Assembly: GCA_017642895.1 (NCBI GenBank)
Contig: JAEPON010000023.1
Coordinates: 1-54,696 of the forward strand
Source of the DNA: Roseitalea sp.
GTDB taxonomy: Bacteria; Pseudomonadota; Alphaproteobacteria; Rhizobiales; Rhizobiaceae
Direction of reading: 5' to 3'
DNA: 54,696 bases
Shown: positions 35,169 to 46,355 of the stretch, piece after piece
How positions within the stretch are numbered: position 1 is the first letter of the stretch
Layout of the letters: the number at the start of each line of letters is the position of its first letter
The notes under the pieces: model-generated
What the model saw: only the letters and a program-made list of their open reading frames with translations
Database searches by the model: none
What the model was told of the DNA's origin: nothing
Translations under genes and position numbers: made by a program

Positions 35169-35945
35169 CTATTGAGCGACATAACCGCCATCGACGGGCA
35201 TGTTCACGCCGGTGACGAAGGACGCCTTTGAAGAGGACAGCCAGACGATCAGTTCGGCCACCTCGTCAGGCAATCCAATCCGTCCGATCGGATGCAGCGG
35301 ATCGAGCAGTTGGTGGGAGTCCTGCGCGCCCTCGCTGATCTGGTCGGCGAGCGAATCGAGCATGCGCGTGTCGATCCCACCCGGACAGACCGCATTGACG
35401 CGAATTCCTTGATTGCTGTATTCCAGCGCGGCGTTCTTGGTCATGCCGTTGACGGCGTGCTTGGATGCGACATAGGGCGACAGGCCGGCAGAACCGATCA
35501 GCCCGGCCACCGAGGCGAGATTGACGATCGCGCCACCGCCCGTCTTCAGCATTGCGGCGATCTCGGCCTTCATGCACAGGAAAGTGCCTCGCGCATTGAC
35601 CGCCATGATGCGATCGTAATTGTCCATCGGCTGCTCGACCAGCGGCATGATCTTGCCCTCGATGCCGGCATTGTTGCACGCGCAATCGACGCGACCGTGG
35701 GTTGAAACCGTTTTGGCGACCAGTGCTTCGACCTGTTCGGCGTCGGCCGTGTCGCAGGCCACGAAGAACGCATCTCCGCCCGCATCCGCGATCATCCGGG
35801 CCGTCTCCTCGCCACCCTCGACATTGATATCGGAGACGACGACCTTTGCCCCTTCTTCGGCGAATTTGAGCGCCGTTGCGCGGCCGATCCCGGCTGCTGC
35901 ACCGGTGACGAGCGCGATCTTCGAGTCGACCATTCCCATTGGCAT
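35169..35945 (-). CDS. short-chain dehydrogenase/reductase (SDR), glucose-dehydrogenase-like
   Basis: Product of 258 residues. Classical SDR features are the cofactor loop TGAAAGIG (14-21), NNAG (91-94), catalytic Ser145, Tyr158 and Lys162 (YVASK), and the C-terminal FVTGVNMPVDGGY. Asp39 (VVSDI) after the second strand suggests NAD preference. ATG 35945 is chosen because AGGAGGA lies 8 bases upstream; two further in-frame ATGs follow within 12 bases. An FNR/NNR-like palindrome is 63 bases upstream of the start. The oxidised substrate cannot be read from sequence. Confidence 0.87.
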   Translation of the reverse strand: MPMGMVDSKIALVTGAAAGIGRATALKFAEEGAKVVVSDINVEGGEETARMIADAGGDAFFVACDTADAEQVEALVAKTVSTHGRVDCACNNAGIEGKIMPLVEQPMDNYDRIMAVNARGTFLCMKAEIAAMLKTGGGAIVNLASVAGLIGSAGLSPYVASKHAVNGMTKNAALEYSNQGIRVNAVCPGGIDTRMLDSLADQISEGAQDSHQLLDPLHPIGRIGLPDEVAELIVWLSSSKASFVTGVNMPVDGGYVAQ

Positions 35946-36007
35946 TCTCCTCCTGCGAACTGTGGATACAATCGGGGAGAACATGCGTGTTTGCCGGCCG
36001 CGGCGCG

Positions 36008-36021
36008 TTAACATCGGTCAA
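36008..36021 (-). promoter_or_regulatory. FNR/NNR-like palindrome upstream of the SDR gene
   Basis: TTAAC-ATCG-GTCAA. It is identical over all 14 bases to the site at 37327-37340. If used class-II style toward the SDR gene, transcription would begin about 28 bases before the start codon; the -10 at that spacing (GCATGT) is weak. Confidence 0.55.
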
Positions 36022-36084
36022 GCGGCCGCCAGTGGAGGAACTTGCGGCAACAGAACAACCGCGACAATCTCCAACCTGACGGCG

Positions 36085-36534
36085 TTACCGCCGGATCACG
36101 ATCCTTGTCGCATCGCGCCCGTGAACCAGAACGAGTTCGAACAGTTTTCGCGCATGGTCGGGGTGCAACCTGACGCAGCCGTGCGAAGCGGGTTGGCCAA
36201 GACTGGCGATCTCGGTGGTCCCGTGGATGGCGTAGCCGCCGTGGAAAAAGATCGCGTGTGGCATCGGCGCGTTGTCATAGATCGTCGAATACCACATGCG
36301 CTCCAGACGGATCGGCCGGTAGGTGCCCACCGGTGTGCAATAGCCGGACCGCGCGGTCGAAACGGCCCAAAAGTGCAGAACTTCTGACTCATCGCTCACG
36401 GTCATGCGCTGATCGGAGAGATCGATCAGGATGGTCAAGGAAGCGGCAGCGGCAAGTGCCGGCATCGCCAGGATCATGGCCAAGCATACCGCGGCGACCA
36501 GTGTTTGGCGAAGCCGTCGGACAGCGCCCGTCAT
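36085..36534 (-). CDS. L,D-transpeptidase (YkuD family), short exported form
   Basis: Product of 149 residues. A signal peptide or anchor covers about residues 10-32. The YkuD domain has His104 (YAIHGT) and the catalytic SHGCVRLH with Cys120 and Arg122. It makes 3-3 peptidoglycan crosslinks or attaches proteins to the wall in the periplasm. Its start overlaps the stop of the phosphoribosyltransferase by one base (TGATG), so the two are translationally coupled. It lies in the stress island. Confidence 0.87.
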   Translation of the reverse strand: MTGAVRRLRQTLVAAVCLAMILAMPALAAAASLTILIDLSDQRMTVSDESEVLHFWAVSTARSGYCTPVGTYRPIRLERMWYSTIYDNAPMPHAIFFHGGYAIHGTTEIASLGQPASHGCVRLHPDHARKLFELVLVHGRDATRIVIRR

Positions 36535-37292
36535 CAGGCTGCATCCCCTTTTGGTTCGTTGTGGTCGACGTTCACCGGGTTTTGTTTTGGCACCTGCGGG
36601 TCCGACGCAGCGACCAGCGGGACTTTGCCCGGACTCCTTGTCGCGCACGCTGCACGACATCGGCGCAGAATGTCCGTGACCGAACGGTCATCGATCTGAT
36701 CAAATTTCCGGTAGTGGGCACCGACCGCGTGGAAGGGCTCCGGCTGGTGGAGGCAGATGACCGCATCGGCCTCGGCGCCAAGTTCGGCGACGCTGGATGA
36801 TGGCGCCACCGGTAGCGCCAGGATGATCTGCAGCGGATCCTGCTGACGCACGAGACGCAACGCCATGCGTGCCGTTGCACCCGTGGCGACCCCGTCATCG
36901 ACGAGGATCACGGTTCTGCCGGCGAGCGGTTCGGGTGGATGATCGGCGAAATAGAGCCTGCGGCGACGCTCGATCTCCGGCAGTTCGCGCTTGGCCAAGG
37001 CCATGACATCGGCATGCGAGAGGCCAAGGCGCTCAACGACATCGTCATTGAGCACGATCTGCATATCGCGGCCATCGGAAACCGCGCCGATGGCCAGTTC
37101 GCGATGCCCGGGCACACCGATCTTGCGGATCAGCAGCACGTCAAGCGGGATGCCGAACCGTGCGGCGACCGGCGCTGCGACCGGCACGCCGCCCCGAGGC
37201 AGGGCGACAACAATCGCCGCGTGCAAATCCAAGGCAGCGAGGCGCTCGGCCAATTGCTCGCCGGCATCCCGTCGATCGTCGAACCTTTGCAT
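36534..37292 (-). CDS. phosphoribosyltransferase-domain protein of stress islands
   Basis: Product of 252 residues. The PRPP-binding motif is VILVDDGVATGAT (128-140). The N-terminal ALPRGGVPVAAPVAARFGIPLDV and IRKIGVPGHRELAIGAV are typical of the type I PRTase proteins often found with Hsp20, CBS and universal-stress genes. The nucleobase substrate is unknown. The C-terminal 35 residues are unrelated basic sequence. The start at 37292 (MQRFDDRRDAGEQLA) is the conserved one. It diverges from the acs-like operon across a region with an FNR/NNR-like palindrome. Confidence 0.84.
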   Translation of the reverse strand: MQRFDDRRDAGEQLAERLAALDLHAAIVVALPRGGVPVAAPVAARFGIPLDVLLIRKIGVPGHRELAIGAVSDGRDMQIVLNDDVVERLGLSHADVMALAKRELPEIERRRRLYFADHPPEPLAGRTVILVDDGVATGATARMALRLVRQQDPLQIILALPVAPSSSVAELGAEADAVICLHQPEPFHAVGAHYRKFDQIDDRSVTDILRRCRAACATRSPGKVPLVAASDPQVPKQNPVNVDHNEPKGDAA

Positions 37293-37326
37293 GACGCAAG
37301 CATGCACAGAAGGCAGACGACCCGCC

Positions 37327-37340
37327 TTAACATCGGTCAA
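37327..37340 (+). promoter_or_regulatory. FNR/NNR-like palindrome and promoter of the acs-E1-E2-ACP operon
   Basis: TTAAC-ATCG-GTCAA. A candidate -10 GATAGA starts 22 bases after it (37362-37367), the spacing expected when a Crp/Fnr protein activates from -41.5. This would put the RNA start near 37375 and the operon ATG at 37393. TTAAC-N4-GTCAA resembles the NNR boxes I recall from Paracoccus denitrification promoters. Confidence 0.65.
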
Positions 37341-37392
37341 CGTCGGGGGGCGCCGTCGGCGATAGACTTGGGCCGTGCGGGAGAACCGATGT

Positions 37393-39131
<1,739 letters not shown>

Positions 39132-39135
<4 letters not shown>

Positions 39136-41126
39136 GTGTGATCGACAAGCTGCGCCTCGACCATGCGCATATGGTGGGGCTTTTGCGGCACATGGTGCGC
39201 ATCCGGCGCTTTGAGGAAAAATGCGCCGAACTCTACACGCAAGAGAAGATTCGCGGCTTCCTGCATCTTTATGACGGCGAGGAAGCGATTGCGAGCGGGA
39301 TCATTCCGGTGCTGACCGCCGAGGACCGCATCGTTGCCACCTATCGCGAGCACGGCCATGCCCTGGTGCGGGACGTGCCGATGACCACGGTGATGGCCGA
39401 AATGTACGGCAAGGCCGAGGGCTGTTCGGGCGGTCGCGGGGGTTCGATGCACCTGTTCGATGCGGCCACCAATTTCTACGGCGGCAACGCGATCGTCGGC
39501 GGTGGTTTGCCGCTGGCCGCCGGACTGGCGCTGGCTGACAGGATGCAGGGCAAGGATAGCGTTACCGCTTGTTTCTTCGGCGAGGGCGCTGTGGCCGAGG
39601 GTGAGTTTCACGAAACCATGAACCTTGCGCAGCTTTGGGCCCTGCCGGTGTTGTTCGTCTGCGAGAACAACAACTACGCAATGGGCTCAGCGCTCGCACG
39701 CACGGAGGCCGAAACCGACATTTCCGCCAAAGCCGCTTGCTACGGCATCCATTCGGAAGCCGTTGACGGCATGGACGTGGTTGCGATGGAAGCGGCCGCG
39801 CGGCGTGCCATTCAGCGCATCCGCGAGACGGGCGCACCGGTGTTCCTTGAAGCGCGCACCTACCGCTTCCGCGCCCATTCCATGTTCGATGCCCAGCTCT
39901 ATCGCGACAAGAACGAGGTCGAAGAGTGGCGCCGCAAGGGTCCGATCGTGCGCTTTCAGGGTTGGCTGATGGACAACAAGCTGATCCGCGAAGCGGATAT
40001 CGCAAAGATTGAGGCCGACATCGACGCCGAAATCACGGAGGCCGTCGCGTTCGCCGAAGCAGGCACGTGGGAGCCGGTCGAGGACCTGGAAAAACATGTG
40101 CTCGGTGCGCAGCCGTCACCGCCCGTGCCGGCCAAGCCGTCAGGCCAGACCGAGGAAATCACCTACAGGGAGGCGGTCAAACGGGCGATCCGAGAAGCGA
40201 TCGAGCGCGACGATCGCGTGTTCCTGATGGGCGAGGATGTCGGTGCCTATGGCGGCTGCTACGCCGTGACCAAGGGGCTGATGGCGGAGCTCGGCGAGGA
40301 TCGCATACGCGACACGCCGCTTTCGGAATCCGGCTTCACAGGCGCCGGCATCGGCGCGGCTGCGGCTGGCATGCGACCGATCGTCGAACTGATGACCGTC
40401 AATTTCAGCCTTCTGGCGCTCGACCAGATTCTCAATACGGCGGCGACCTTACGCCATATGTCCGGCGGCCAGTTCGACGTGCCGCTCGTGATCCGAATGG
40501 CGACCGGCGCCGGCAAGCAGCTTGCTGCGCAGCACTCGCATTCGCTGGAGGGCTGGTATGCGCACATTCCCGGTCTGAAGGTCCTCGCTCCGGCAACCAT
40601 CGAGGATGCGCGCGGCATGTTGTGGACGGCGCTCGAGGATCCAGACCCGGTGCTGATTTTCGAGAACGTCATGCTTTACAACCGCACCGGTCCGATCGAC
40701 AAGAATGCCGGCGTCGTACCGATCAGCGGAGCGGCCATCCGGCGTCCGGGGACGGACATTTCGCTGATCACCTATGGCGGCTCGCTTCACAAGACGCTGG
40801 AAGCGGCCGGGCAGCTCGCCGACGAGGGCATCGAGGCCGAGGTGATCGACCTGCGCTCGCTACGCCCGCTGGACGATGAAACCATCGTCGAGTCGGTGGC
40901 GCGCACGCGGCGGGCGCTGATCGTCGATGAAGGCTGGCGCTCGGGTTCGCTGGCCGCCGAAATCTCGGCGCGGATCATGGAGAAGGGCTTCTGGCATCTG
41001 GACGCGCCGGTCGGCCGGGTTTGTGCGGCCGAGGTGCCGATCCCCTATCCAAAGCACCTTGAAGACGCCGCCATTCCGCAGGTCGGCAGCATTGTCGACG
41101 GCGCCAGGGCCGTCATGGGGCGCTGA
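39132..41126 (+). CDS. fused E1 alpha-beta of a pyruvate/2-oxoacid (acetoin) dehydrogenase
   Basis: Product of 664 residues, with alpha (about 1-330) and beta (about 345-664) joined by a Pro-rich linker (QPSPPVPAKPSGQ). The thiamine-diphosphate motif is FFGEGAVAEGEFHETMNLA near residue 150 and ends in ENNNYAM. The alpha N-terminus has RRFEEKCAELY and the phosphorylation-loop-like YRFRAHSM. The beta half has FLMGEDVGAYGG and DTPLSESGFTG. It decarboxylates a 2-oxoacid and passes the acyl group to lipoyl-E2. Natural E1 fusions are less common than split subunits; substrate could be pyruvate or acetoin. Confidence 0.88.
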
Positions 41127-41127
41127 C

Positions 41128-42372
41128 ATGGGCATGTTCACGATGCCGTCGCTTGGCGCGGACATGGAGGCCGGAACGCTGGTCGAGTGGTTGGTCAATC
41201 CCGGCGATACGGTTAAGCGCGGCGATGTTGTCGCCGTGGTCGAAACACAGAAGGGCGCCATCGAGATCGAGACATTCGAGGCCGGCACGGTGCATCAGCT
41301 TCAGGCCGAGCTGGGTCAGAAACTGCCGGTGGGAGCGCCGCTGGCGGTCATTGTCGGCGAGGATGAGGCCGCTCCGGAGGCAATGTCTGCTTCCACGCCC
41401 GATGAGCCATCGGCCGAGCCCGCTGGCGCCCCGCCATCGCCGGCACCGACGGTCGAGCCGATGGTCGTCGAAGCCCCGCCGCGCCCTGCGGCGGCGCCGA
41501 CGCCCGTCGCCCAACCGCCTCAAGGTCATGTGGCGTCTCCCGCGGCGCGGCGGCGTGCCGCCGAGTTGGGCGTTGATCTGGCAACGGTCACCGGCACCGG
41601 TCTGGGCGGGGCGATCCAAATGGCCGATGTTGAAGGCGCGGCCGGTGCGGCACAGGCCAAGACCGGTGCCGCCACCGTGTCCGCGCCGGAGGCCGTCAAA
41701 CCATCGCCCTTGGTCGAGATGCGCAAGGCGATCGCTGCGGCGATGGCGCGATCCAAACGTGAAATCCCGCATTTCTATGTCAGTCAGACGATTGATCTTC
41801 AGCCAGCGACCGAATGGCTCGATACGACCAATGCCGACCGCGCGCCGGCCAATCGCATCCTGATGGGCGCCTTGTTCGTGCGCGCCTGCGCCCTCGCCGC
41901 CGCCAAAGTGTCCACGGTAAACGGCCATTTCACCGATGACGAATTCCACCGGTCGGACGCGGTCCATGCCGGGGTCGCGATTGCCTTGCGCGGGGGCGGT
42001 CTGGTAGCGCCGGCGCTGATCGACGCTCACAAAAAGGGGCTCGATGCGATCATGGCGGACATGCGTGATCTGGTCACACGGGCACGCGCCGGCCGGTTGC
42101 GCGGCTCGGAGATGACCATGGGCACCATCACTATCTCGGCCCTGGGCGATGCGGGCGCGGAAGCCATGTCGGGCGTCATCTTTCCACCGCAAGTCGCGCT
42201 CGTCGGCATCGGCGCGCCGCAGCGTCGGCCCTGGGTGATTGGCGATGCCGTCGAACCGCGCCAGACCGTCGCCGTCACCGTTTCCGTTGACCATCGGGTT
42301 TGTGACGGTCGGCAGGCGGCAAAGTTTCTCGTCGAATTCGAGGCCCACATGCAATCGCCGGAGGCGTTATGA
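41128..42372 (+). CDS. dihydrolipoamide acyltransferase (E2), one lipoyl domain
   Basis: Product of 414 residues. The lipoyl domain carries Lys42 in ETQKGAIEIE. A Pro/Ala linker follows, then a peripheral-subunit-binding domain (about 135-170, ASPAARRRAAELGVDL) and a catalytic domain with His389 in VDHRVCDG. It takes an acyl group from E1 and passes it to a thiol acceptor, normally CoA. The start follows the E1 stop by one base and its stop overlaps the ACP start (ATGA). No E3 (dihydrolipoamide dehydrogenase) gene is present, so reoxidation must use an E3 from elsewhere. Confidence 0.9.
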   Translation: MGMFTMPSLGADMEAGTLVEWLVNPGDTVKRGDVVAVVETQKGAIEIETFEAGTVHQLQAELGQKLPVGAPLAVIVGEDEAAPEAMSASTPDEPSAEPAGAPPSPAPTVEPMVVEAPPRPAAAPTPVAQPPQGHVASPAARRRAAELGVDLATVTGTGLGGAIQMADVEGAAGAAQAKTGAATVSAPEAVKPSPLVEMRKAIAAAMARSKREIPHFYVSQTIDLQPATEWLDTTNADRAPANRILMGALFVRACALAAAKVSTVNGHFTDDEFHRSDAVHAGVAIALRGGGLVAPALIDAHKKGLDAIMADMRDLVTRARAGRLRGSEMTMGTITISALGDAGAEAMSGVIFPPQVALVGIGAPQRRPWVIGDAVEPRQTVAVTVSVDHRVCDGRQAAKFLVEFEAHMQSPEAL

Positions 42373-42611
42373 CACCCGATGAAATCCGAGCCGCCTTTCT
42401 GGAAGAACTGGCGAAGGTGGCGCCCGACATCGCACCGGAAACCGTCGGCGATGACGATCATATCCAGGATGATCTCGAACTCGATTCCATGGATGTGCTC
42501 AATCTGGTCACGGCTCTGCACACCCGTTTCGGCATCGACATTCCCGAAAGCGATTATCCGCAGATCGGCACGCCCGCGCTGGCAGTCGCCTACTTCGCCA
42601 GGACCGACTGA
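42369..42611 (+). CDS. acyl carrier protein
   Basis: Product of 80 residues. The phosphopantetheine serine is Ser40 in DDLELDSMD, with the usual acidic four-helix pattern. It is not the fatty-acid acpP (the context lacks fab genes). It overlaps E2 by 4 bases and its last 22 bases overlap the convergent ATPase gene. A dedicated carrier protein at the end of an acyl-CoA-ligase / E1 / E2 operon suggests that the acyl group or its thioester is handed to this carrier; that is inference. Confidence 0.88.
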   Translation: MTPDEIRAAFLEELAKVAPDIAPETVGDDDHIQDDLELDSMDVLNLVTALHTRFGIDIPESDYPQIGTPALAVAYFARTD

Positions 42612-45337
42612 GCCGAAGGCCGGGTCGTTGCCTTGCCGGCGGTTGCCGCAAGACGGGACGCCAGGGGCGTTGCCAGCATCAACTGGCCGATGACGAGCGG
42701 AACAAAGCTCATGGCGCATGCAAGGGCCAACCCTTGCAGGCCGGGAAACGGCAGGCCGAGCAGGTCGGACAGGCCGGTCAGTCCCAACGCGAGGGCGATC
42801 AGACCGGAGCACAACACAAGCGCCATCCAGACATAGCGATTGCCGGTCACCTCGTTGATCAGAACTCCGCTTCCGGGCGTTCGCATGTTGAAGACGTTCC
42901 AAAGCTGACCCAGAGCCAGGGTCAGGAATGCAACGGTGACGGCATCTGCCGGTTTCAGTTCGAGCCAGAACAGGGCCAGCGCGAAGGTGGTCAACGTCGC
43001 GGCGGTAATCACGCTGCCGAGCATCGCGATCAGTGCCCAGCGGGGACGATCGACAATCGGTTCGCTTGGATCACGGGGCGGCTGACGCATGACGTCGGCG
43101 TCGCCGCGTCCAAGACCCAGGGCAAATGCCGGAAAGACGTCGGTGATCAGATTGAGGAACAGGATCTGCAACGGCAGCAGCGGCACCGGCAAGCCGGCAC
43201 CGACAGCAAGGCCAACAACCAGAACCTCACTGACATTGCAGCTCAGCAGATAGACGACGAATTTGCGGATGTTGTCGAAAATCACGCGCCCCTGATGCAT
43301 GGCCGCGATGATGCTCCCGAACGCGTCGTCCTTGAGAACCATGTCGGCCGCCTCGCGGGCGACCTGCGTGCCGCGCCGGCCCATGGCGATGCCGATGTCA
43401 GCCTTTTTCAGCGCCGGCGCGTCATTGACGCCATCGCCCGTCATCGCGACCACATGACCGCTTTGCTGATAGAGCGCGGCAAGCGTCAGCTTGGTTTCCG
43501 GCGACACCCGCGCAAAGACATCCGCATCAAGAATGCGCTGTCGCTCCTCCCCATCGGCGGTGTGCGGATCGAAGCCGGCCAGTTCGCGGCCCTCGATCAC
43601 CGTCATATGGTCGTCGCCAAGCCCCGCATCCCGGGCGATCCTGGCGGCAGTGCCGGCATGGTCGCCGGTGAGCATGACGACCCGGACGCCAGCCCTCAGG
43701 CTGTCCGCGATCGCCTCCGGCACGTCATCGCGCAACGGGTCGGCGAACCCGACCAGGCCGACGAGCGTCAAGTTCGAATAGGGATCGGCGTTTGGCGTGT
43801 CGGCGTGTTTCATCGCCAGCGCCAGCAGGCGCAAGCCGTCACCGGCCGCAGCTCCATTGCGATCATACCAAGATCGCCGTGTCGCCTGGTCGAGCCGCCG
43901 CGATCCATCAACGGCCAGAACATGGCTGCAGACGGCGATGACGGCTTCCGGCGCGCCTTTGACAGCGTAGAGGTTGCAACCATCGTCCCGGTGGACGGTG
44001 GCCATCATCTTGCGATCGGCATCGAACGCATGCTGGCCGACGCGCACATACCGGTCGCGCGGCGATGCCCCATCATGACCGGCCGCATGAGCGATGCCGA
44101 GCAGGGCGACTTCCATCGGATCGCCGGATTGCGCGTCGTCGGTGCCATCCCCCAGTTCGGCATTGTTGCACAAGGCGCCGATCATCAGGGCCCAACCGAG
44201 CGCCTGATCCTGGTTTGGGCTGATCCCGGTTCCTTCGATCTGAAGCAGCACCTCGTCATCGTGCCGGTCGACGTCGATGTCGCGATCCGCCAAAAGGTAC
44301 CGGACCACCGTCATGCGGTTTTCGGTCAGTGTTCCGGTCTTGTCGGTCAGGATGATCGTTGTCGCACCGAGCGTCTCGACCGAGGAAAGCTGGGTGATCA
44401 GGGCGTTGCGTGCCGCCATCCGCCACATGCCGCGAGCGAGGCTGAGCGTTGCGACGATGGGCAGGCCTTCGGGCACCGCCGCAACGGCCAGCGCCACCCC
44501 GGTCTGGATCATCTCCGTCAGCGGGTGACCGCGCCAAACACCCACACCGATCGTCAACGTGGCCAGCACAAGCGCCAGCCAGACCAGACGGCGACCCAAA
44601 CGGTCGAGCCGTCGTTCGAGTGGCGGGACTTCGGCATCGGCCTTCTGCGCCAACGCGCTGATGCGCCCGATCTCCGTATTCATGCCGGTTGCAACGACGA
44701 TGCCCTCACCGGTCCCTTGCGTGATGGCCGTGCCCTTGAAGGCCATATTGGCGCGATCGCCGATCATGGTTTCGGCATCGATGGCCACGGTCTGCTTGAC
44801 GACCGGTATGGATTCACCGGTCAGCACGGACTCATCGCTCTGAAGATTGAAAGCTTCAACCAGCCGCAGATCGGCGGTCACCACATCGCCGGCATCGAGT
44901 ATGACAACGTCTCCGGGCACCAGTTCCTCAGCATTGACTGGCCGGACAACGCCATTGCGCCGCACGCGCGTGCGCACGTCGGCGATGCGCAACAAAGCCT
45001 CCATGGACCGAGCGGCCCGCAGTTCGGTGAAGAATCCGATCGCCGCATTGATGACGAGAACCACGATGATCGCCGCGCCTTCGGCGTTGTCACCGATAAC
45101 GAACGAGAAGGCCGAAGCGATCGCCAGCAACCACACGATGATCGAACGGAACTGATGCAGAAGGATGGACCAGATGCTCTTGGTGTCATGCCGGCGCAGT
45201 TGGTTTGGCCCGCAGATCCCCTGCCGCCGTTCGACCTCGACACTGTCGAGGCCCCGGTCAATGACGGTTGCGAGCCCCTCTTCAACGTCCCGCACCGTCA
45301 ACGCGAAGGGGTCACGGATCGACACGTCGTCAGGCAT
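42590..45337 (-). CDS. P-type cation-transporting ATPase (P2 type, Ca2+/Mn2+-like)
   Basis: Product of 915 residues, an inner-membrane pump. Domains in order are a cation-ATPase N-terminal domain, the actuator with VLTGESIPV, helix M4 VAAVPEGLP, phosphorylation site DKTGTLT, nucleotide-binding domain, hinge TGDGVNDAP, and a six-helix C-terminal domain. This layout fits the SERCA/PMR1-like group often seen in low-oxygen or stress islands. The start at 45337 (MPDDVSIRDPFAL) leaves room for the FNR/NNR-like site at 45448-45461; the in-frame ATG at 45433 adds an unconserved 32 residues. Confidence 0.88.
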   Translation of the reverse strand: MPDDVSIRDPFALTVRDVEEGLATVIDRGLDSVEVERRQGICGPNQLRRHDTKSIWSILLHQFRSIIVWLLAIASAFSFVIGDNAEGAAIIVVLVINAAIGFFTELRAARSMEALLRIADVRTRVRRNGVVRPVNAEELVPGDVVILDAGDVVTADLRLVEAFNLQSDESVLTGESIPVVKQTVAIDAETMIGDRANMAFKGTAITQGTGEGIVVATGMNTEIGRISALAQKADAEVPPLERRLDRLGRRLVWLALVLATLTIGVGVWRGHPLTEMIQTGVALAVAAVPEGLPIVATLSLARGMWRMAARNALITQLSSVETLGATTIILTDKTGTLTENRMTVVRYLLADRDIDVDRHDDEVLLQIEGTGISPNQDQALGWALMIGALCNNAELGDGTDDAQSGDPMEVALLGIAHAAGHDGASPRDRYVRVGQHAFDADRKMMATVHRDDGCNLYAVKGAPEAVIAVCSHVLAVDGSRRLDQATRRSWYDRNGAAAGDGLRLLALAMKHADTPNADPYSNLTLVGLVGFADPLRDDVPEAIADSLRAGVRVVMLTGDHAGTAARIARDAGLGDDHMTVIEGRELAGFDPHTADGEERQRILDADVFARVSPETKLTLAALYQQSGHVVAMTGDGVNDAPALKKADIGIAMGRRGTQVAREAADMVLKDDAFGSIIAAMHQGRVIFDNIRKFVVYLLSCNVSEVLVVGLAVGAGLPVPLLPLQILFLNLITDVFPAFALGLGRGDADVMRQPPRDPSEPIVDRPRWALIAMLGSVITAATLTTFALALFWLELKPADAVTVAFLTLALGQLWNVFNMRTPGSGVLINEVTGNRYVWMALVLCSGLIALALGLTGLSDLLGLPFPGLQGLALACAMSFVPLVIGQLMLATPLASRLAATAGKATTRPSAQSVLAK

Positions 45338-45447
45338 GGCTTGGCCTTCGCTTCTTCGGCCTTCAATGATTTCTGCCACAGGCCCGGGCAATCGCGAACT
45401 TGTGAGTACCACCGCCAACCAGTGACACGCCATCGCGCCTTCTTGCC

Positions 45448-45461
45448 TTAACGCCGATCAA
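45448..45461 (-). promoter_or_regulatory. FNR/NNR-like palindrome upstream of the P-type ATPase
   Basis: TTAAC-GCCG-ATCAA in the 241-base divergent region between the ATPase and Hsp20 genes, 111 bases upstream of the ATPase start. The hexamer at the expected -10 distance is poor, so direction is uncertain. Confidence 0.5.
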
Positions 45462-45490
45462 TCTCGCTGTTTGCCCGATCGGAAGCCCGA

Positions 45491-45504
45491 TTAACCCTGG
45501 TTAA
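45491..45504 (+). promoter_or_regulatory. FNR/NNR-like palindrome and promoter of hsp20
   Basis: TTAAC-CCTG-GTTAA, a perfect palindrome. TATCAA at 45527-45532 starts 22 bases downstream of it, giving a class-II promoter with an RNA start near 45539, about 40 bases before the Hsp20 ATG. Confidence 0.62.
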
Positions 45505-45578
45505 TGCAGCCGGACGATGGAGCCAGTATCAAGCACAAGCAGCCCTTTTCTGGGTCCACGGGACCGAAAGGAGACAAG

Positions 45579-46127
45579 ATGATGCCTGACAAGTCCGAGA
45601 CCACTCCCGCCAAGACTGGAGTCAAAGAAAGCCGTGCGGTTTCCGAGCACGCTTGGGACTCGATCTGGAACCTTCGCGACGAGATCGACGAACTGTTCGA
45701 GGATTTCTATCCCGGTACCAGGCTTGGCCCGTTTCGCCGCCGATGGAATTGGCCGCGACATCGAAGTGCCACCGCCTTTTCCTGGCGCCTGCCAACCATC
45801 GACGTGATCGACAAGGACGACGAGGTCGAGATCAGTGCCGAATTGCCGGGCATGGCCGAAGAGGACATTGATGTTCGCGTGACCGACAGCACGCTCACGG
45901 TGAGCGGCGAGAAGAAGCAGGAACGCGAAGAAGGCGACAAGGGAGGCGAACACTATCTCGCCGAACGCCGCTACGGCTCATTCCGCCGCACGATCGCCAT
46001 CCCTGAGGGGGTCGACCAGAACAGGATCGAAGCCGGGTTCAGGAACGGCGTGCTCACCGTGCATCTGCCCAAAAGGCCGGAGGCACGGAAACCGAGCAAG
46101 AAGATCGAAGTCCGTGCCGAAAGCTGA
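45579..46127 (+). CDS. Hsp20/alpha-crystallin small heat-shock protein
   Basis: Product of 182 residues. The alpha-crystallin domain runs from about 75 to 172, with VEISAELPGMAEEDIDV, LTVSGEKKQE, YGSFRRTIAIP and GVLTVHLPK. An unusually polar N-terminal arm (DSIWNLRDEIDELFEDF) belongs to the class found in such stress islands. It holds unfolding proteins in the cytoplasm. The ribosome site GGAG lies 5 bases before ATG 45579; a second ATG follows directly. No ROSE-type or CIRCE element is seen upstream; instead there is an FNR/NNR-like palindrome. Confidence 0.92.
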   Translation: MMPDKSETTPAKTGVKESRAVSEHAWDSIWNLRDEIDELFEDFYPGTRLGPFRRRWNWPRHRSATAFSWRLPTIDVIDKDDEVEISAELPGMAEEDIDVRVTDSTLTVSGEKKQEREEGDKGGEHYLAERRYGSFRRTIAIPEGVDQNRIEAGFRNGVLTVHLPKRPEARKPSKKIEVRAES

Positions 46128-46355
46128 GACCGGTTTGGTGCGTTCGCTCCAGGCACGGCTTGTGTCGACGTGATGCGGCGCCCATGGCCATTGGTGGCCA
46201 CGTCAGCGACTGCTTGGCGGTACAACCCGCAGGCTGATCGAAAACGGAACGCGCCCGATGCTGATGGCGCATTCAATCCCGGATCGGGGCGTCGATGGCC
46301 AGTATGATTGGCCTGAAAAGATCGGAACAAACCTTCGGTTAAGGGCGGCGAAGAG

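Noticed and set aside
42734..45451. 905-residue open frame on the plus strand
   Set aside because: Antisense to the P-type ATPase, whose DKTGTLT, TGES and GDGVNDAP motifs prove the minus strand is coding.
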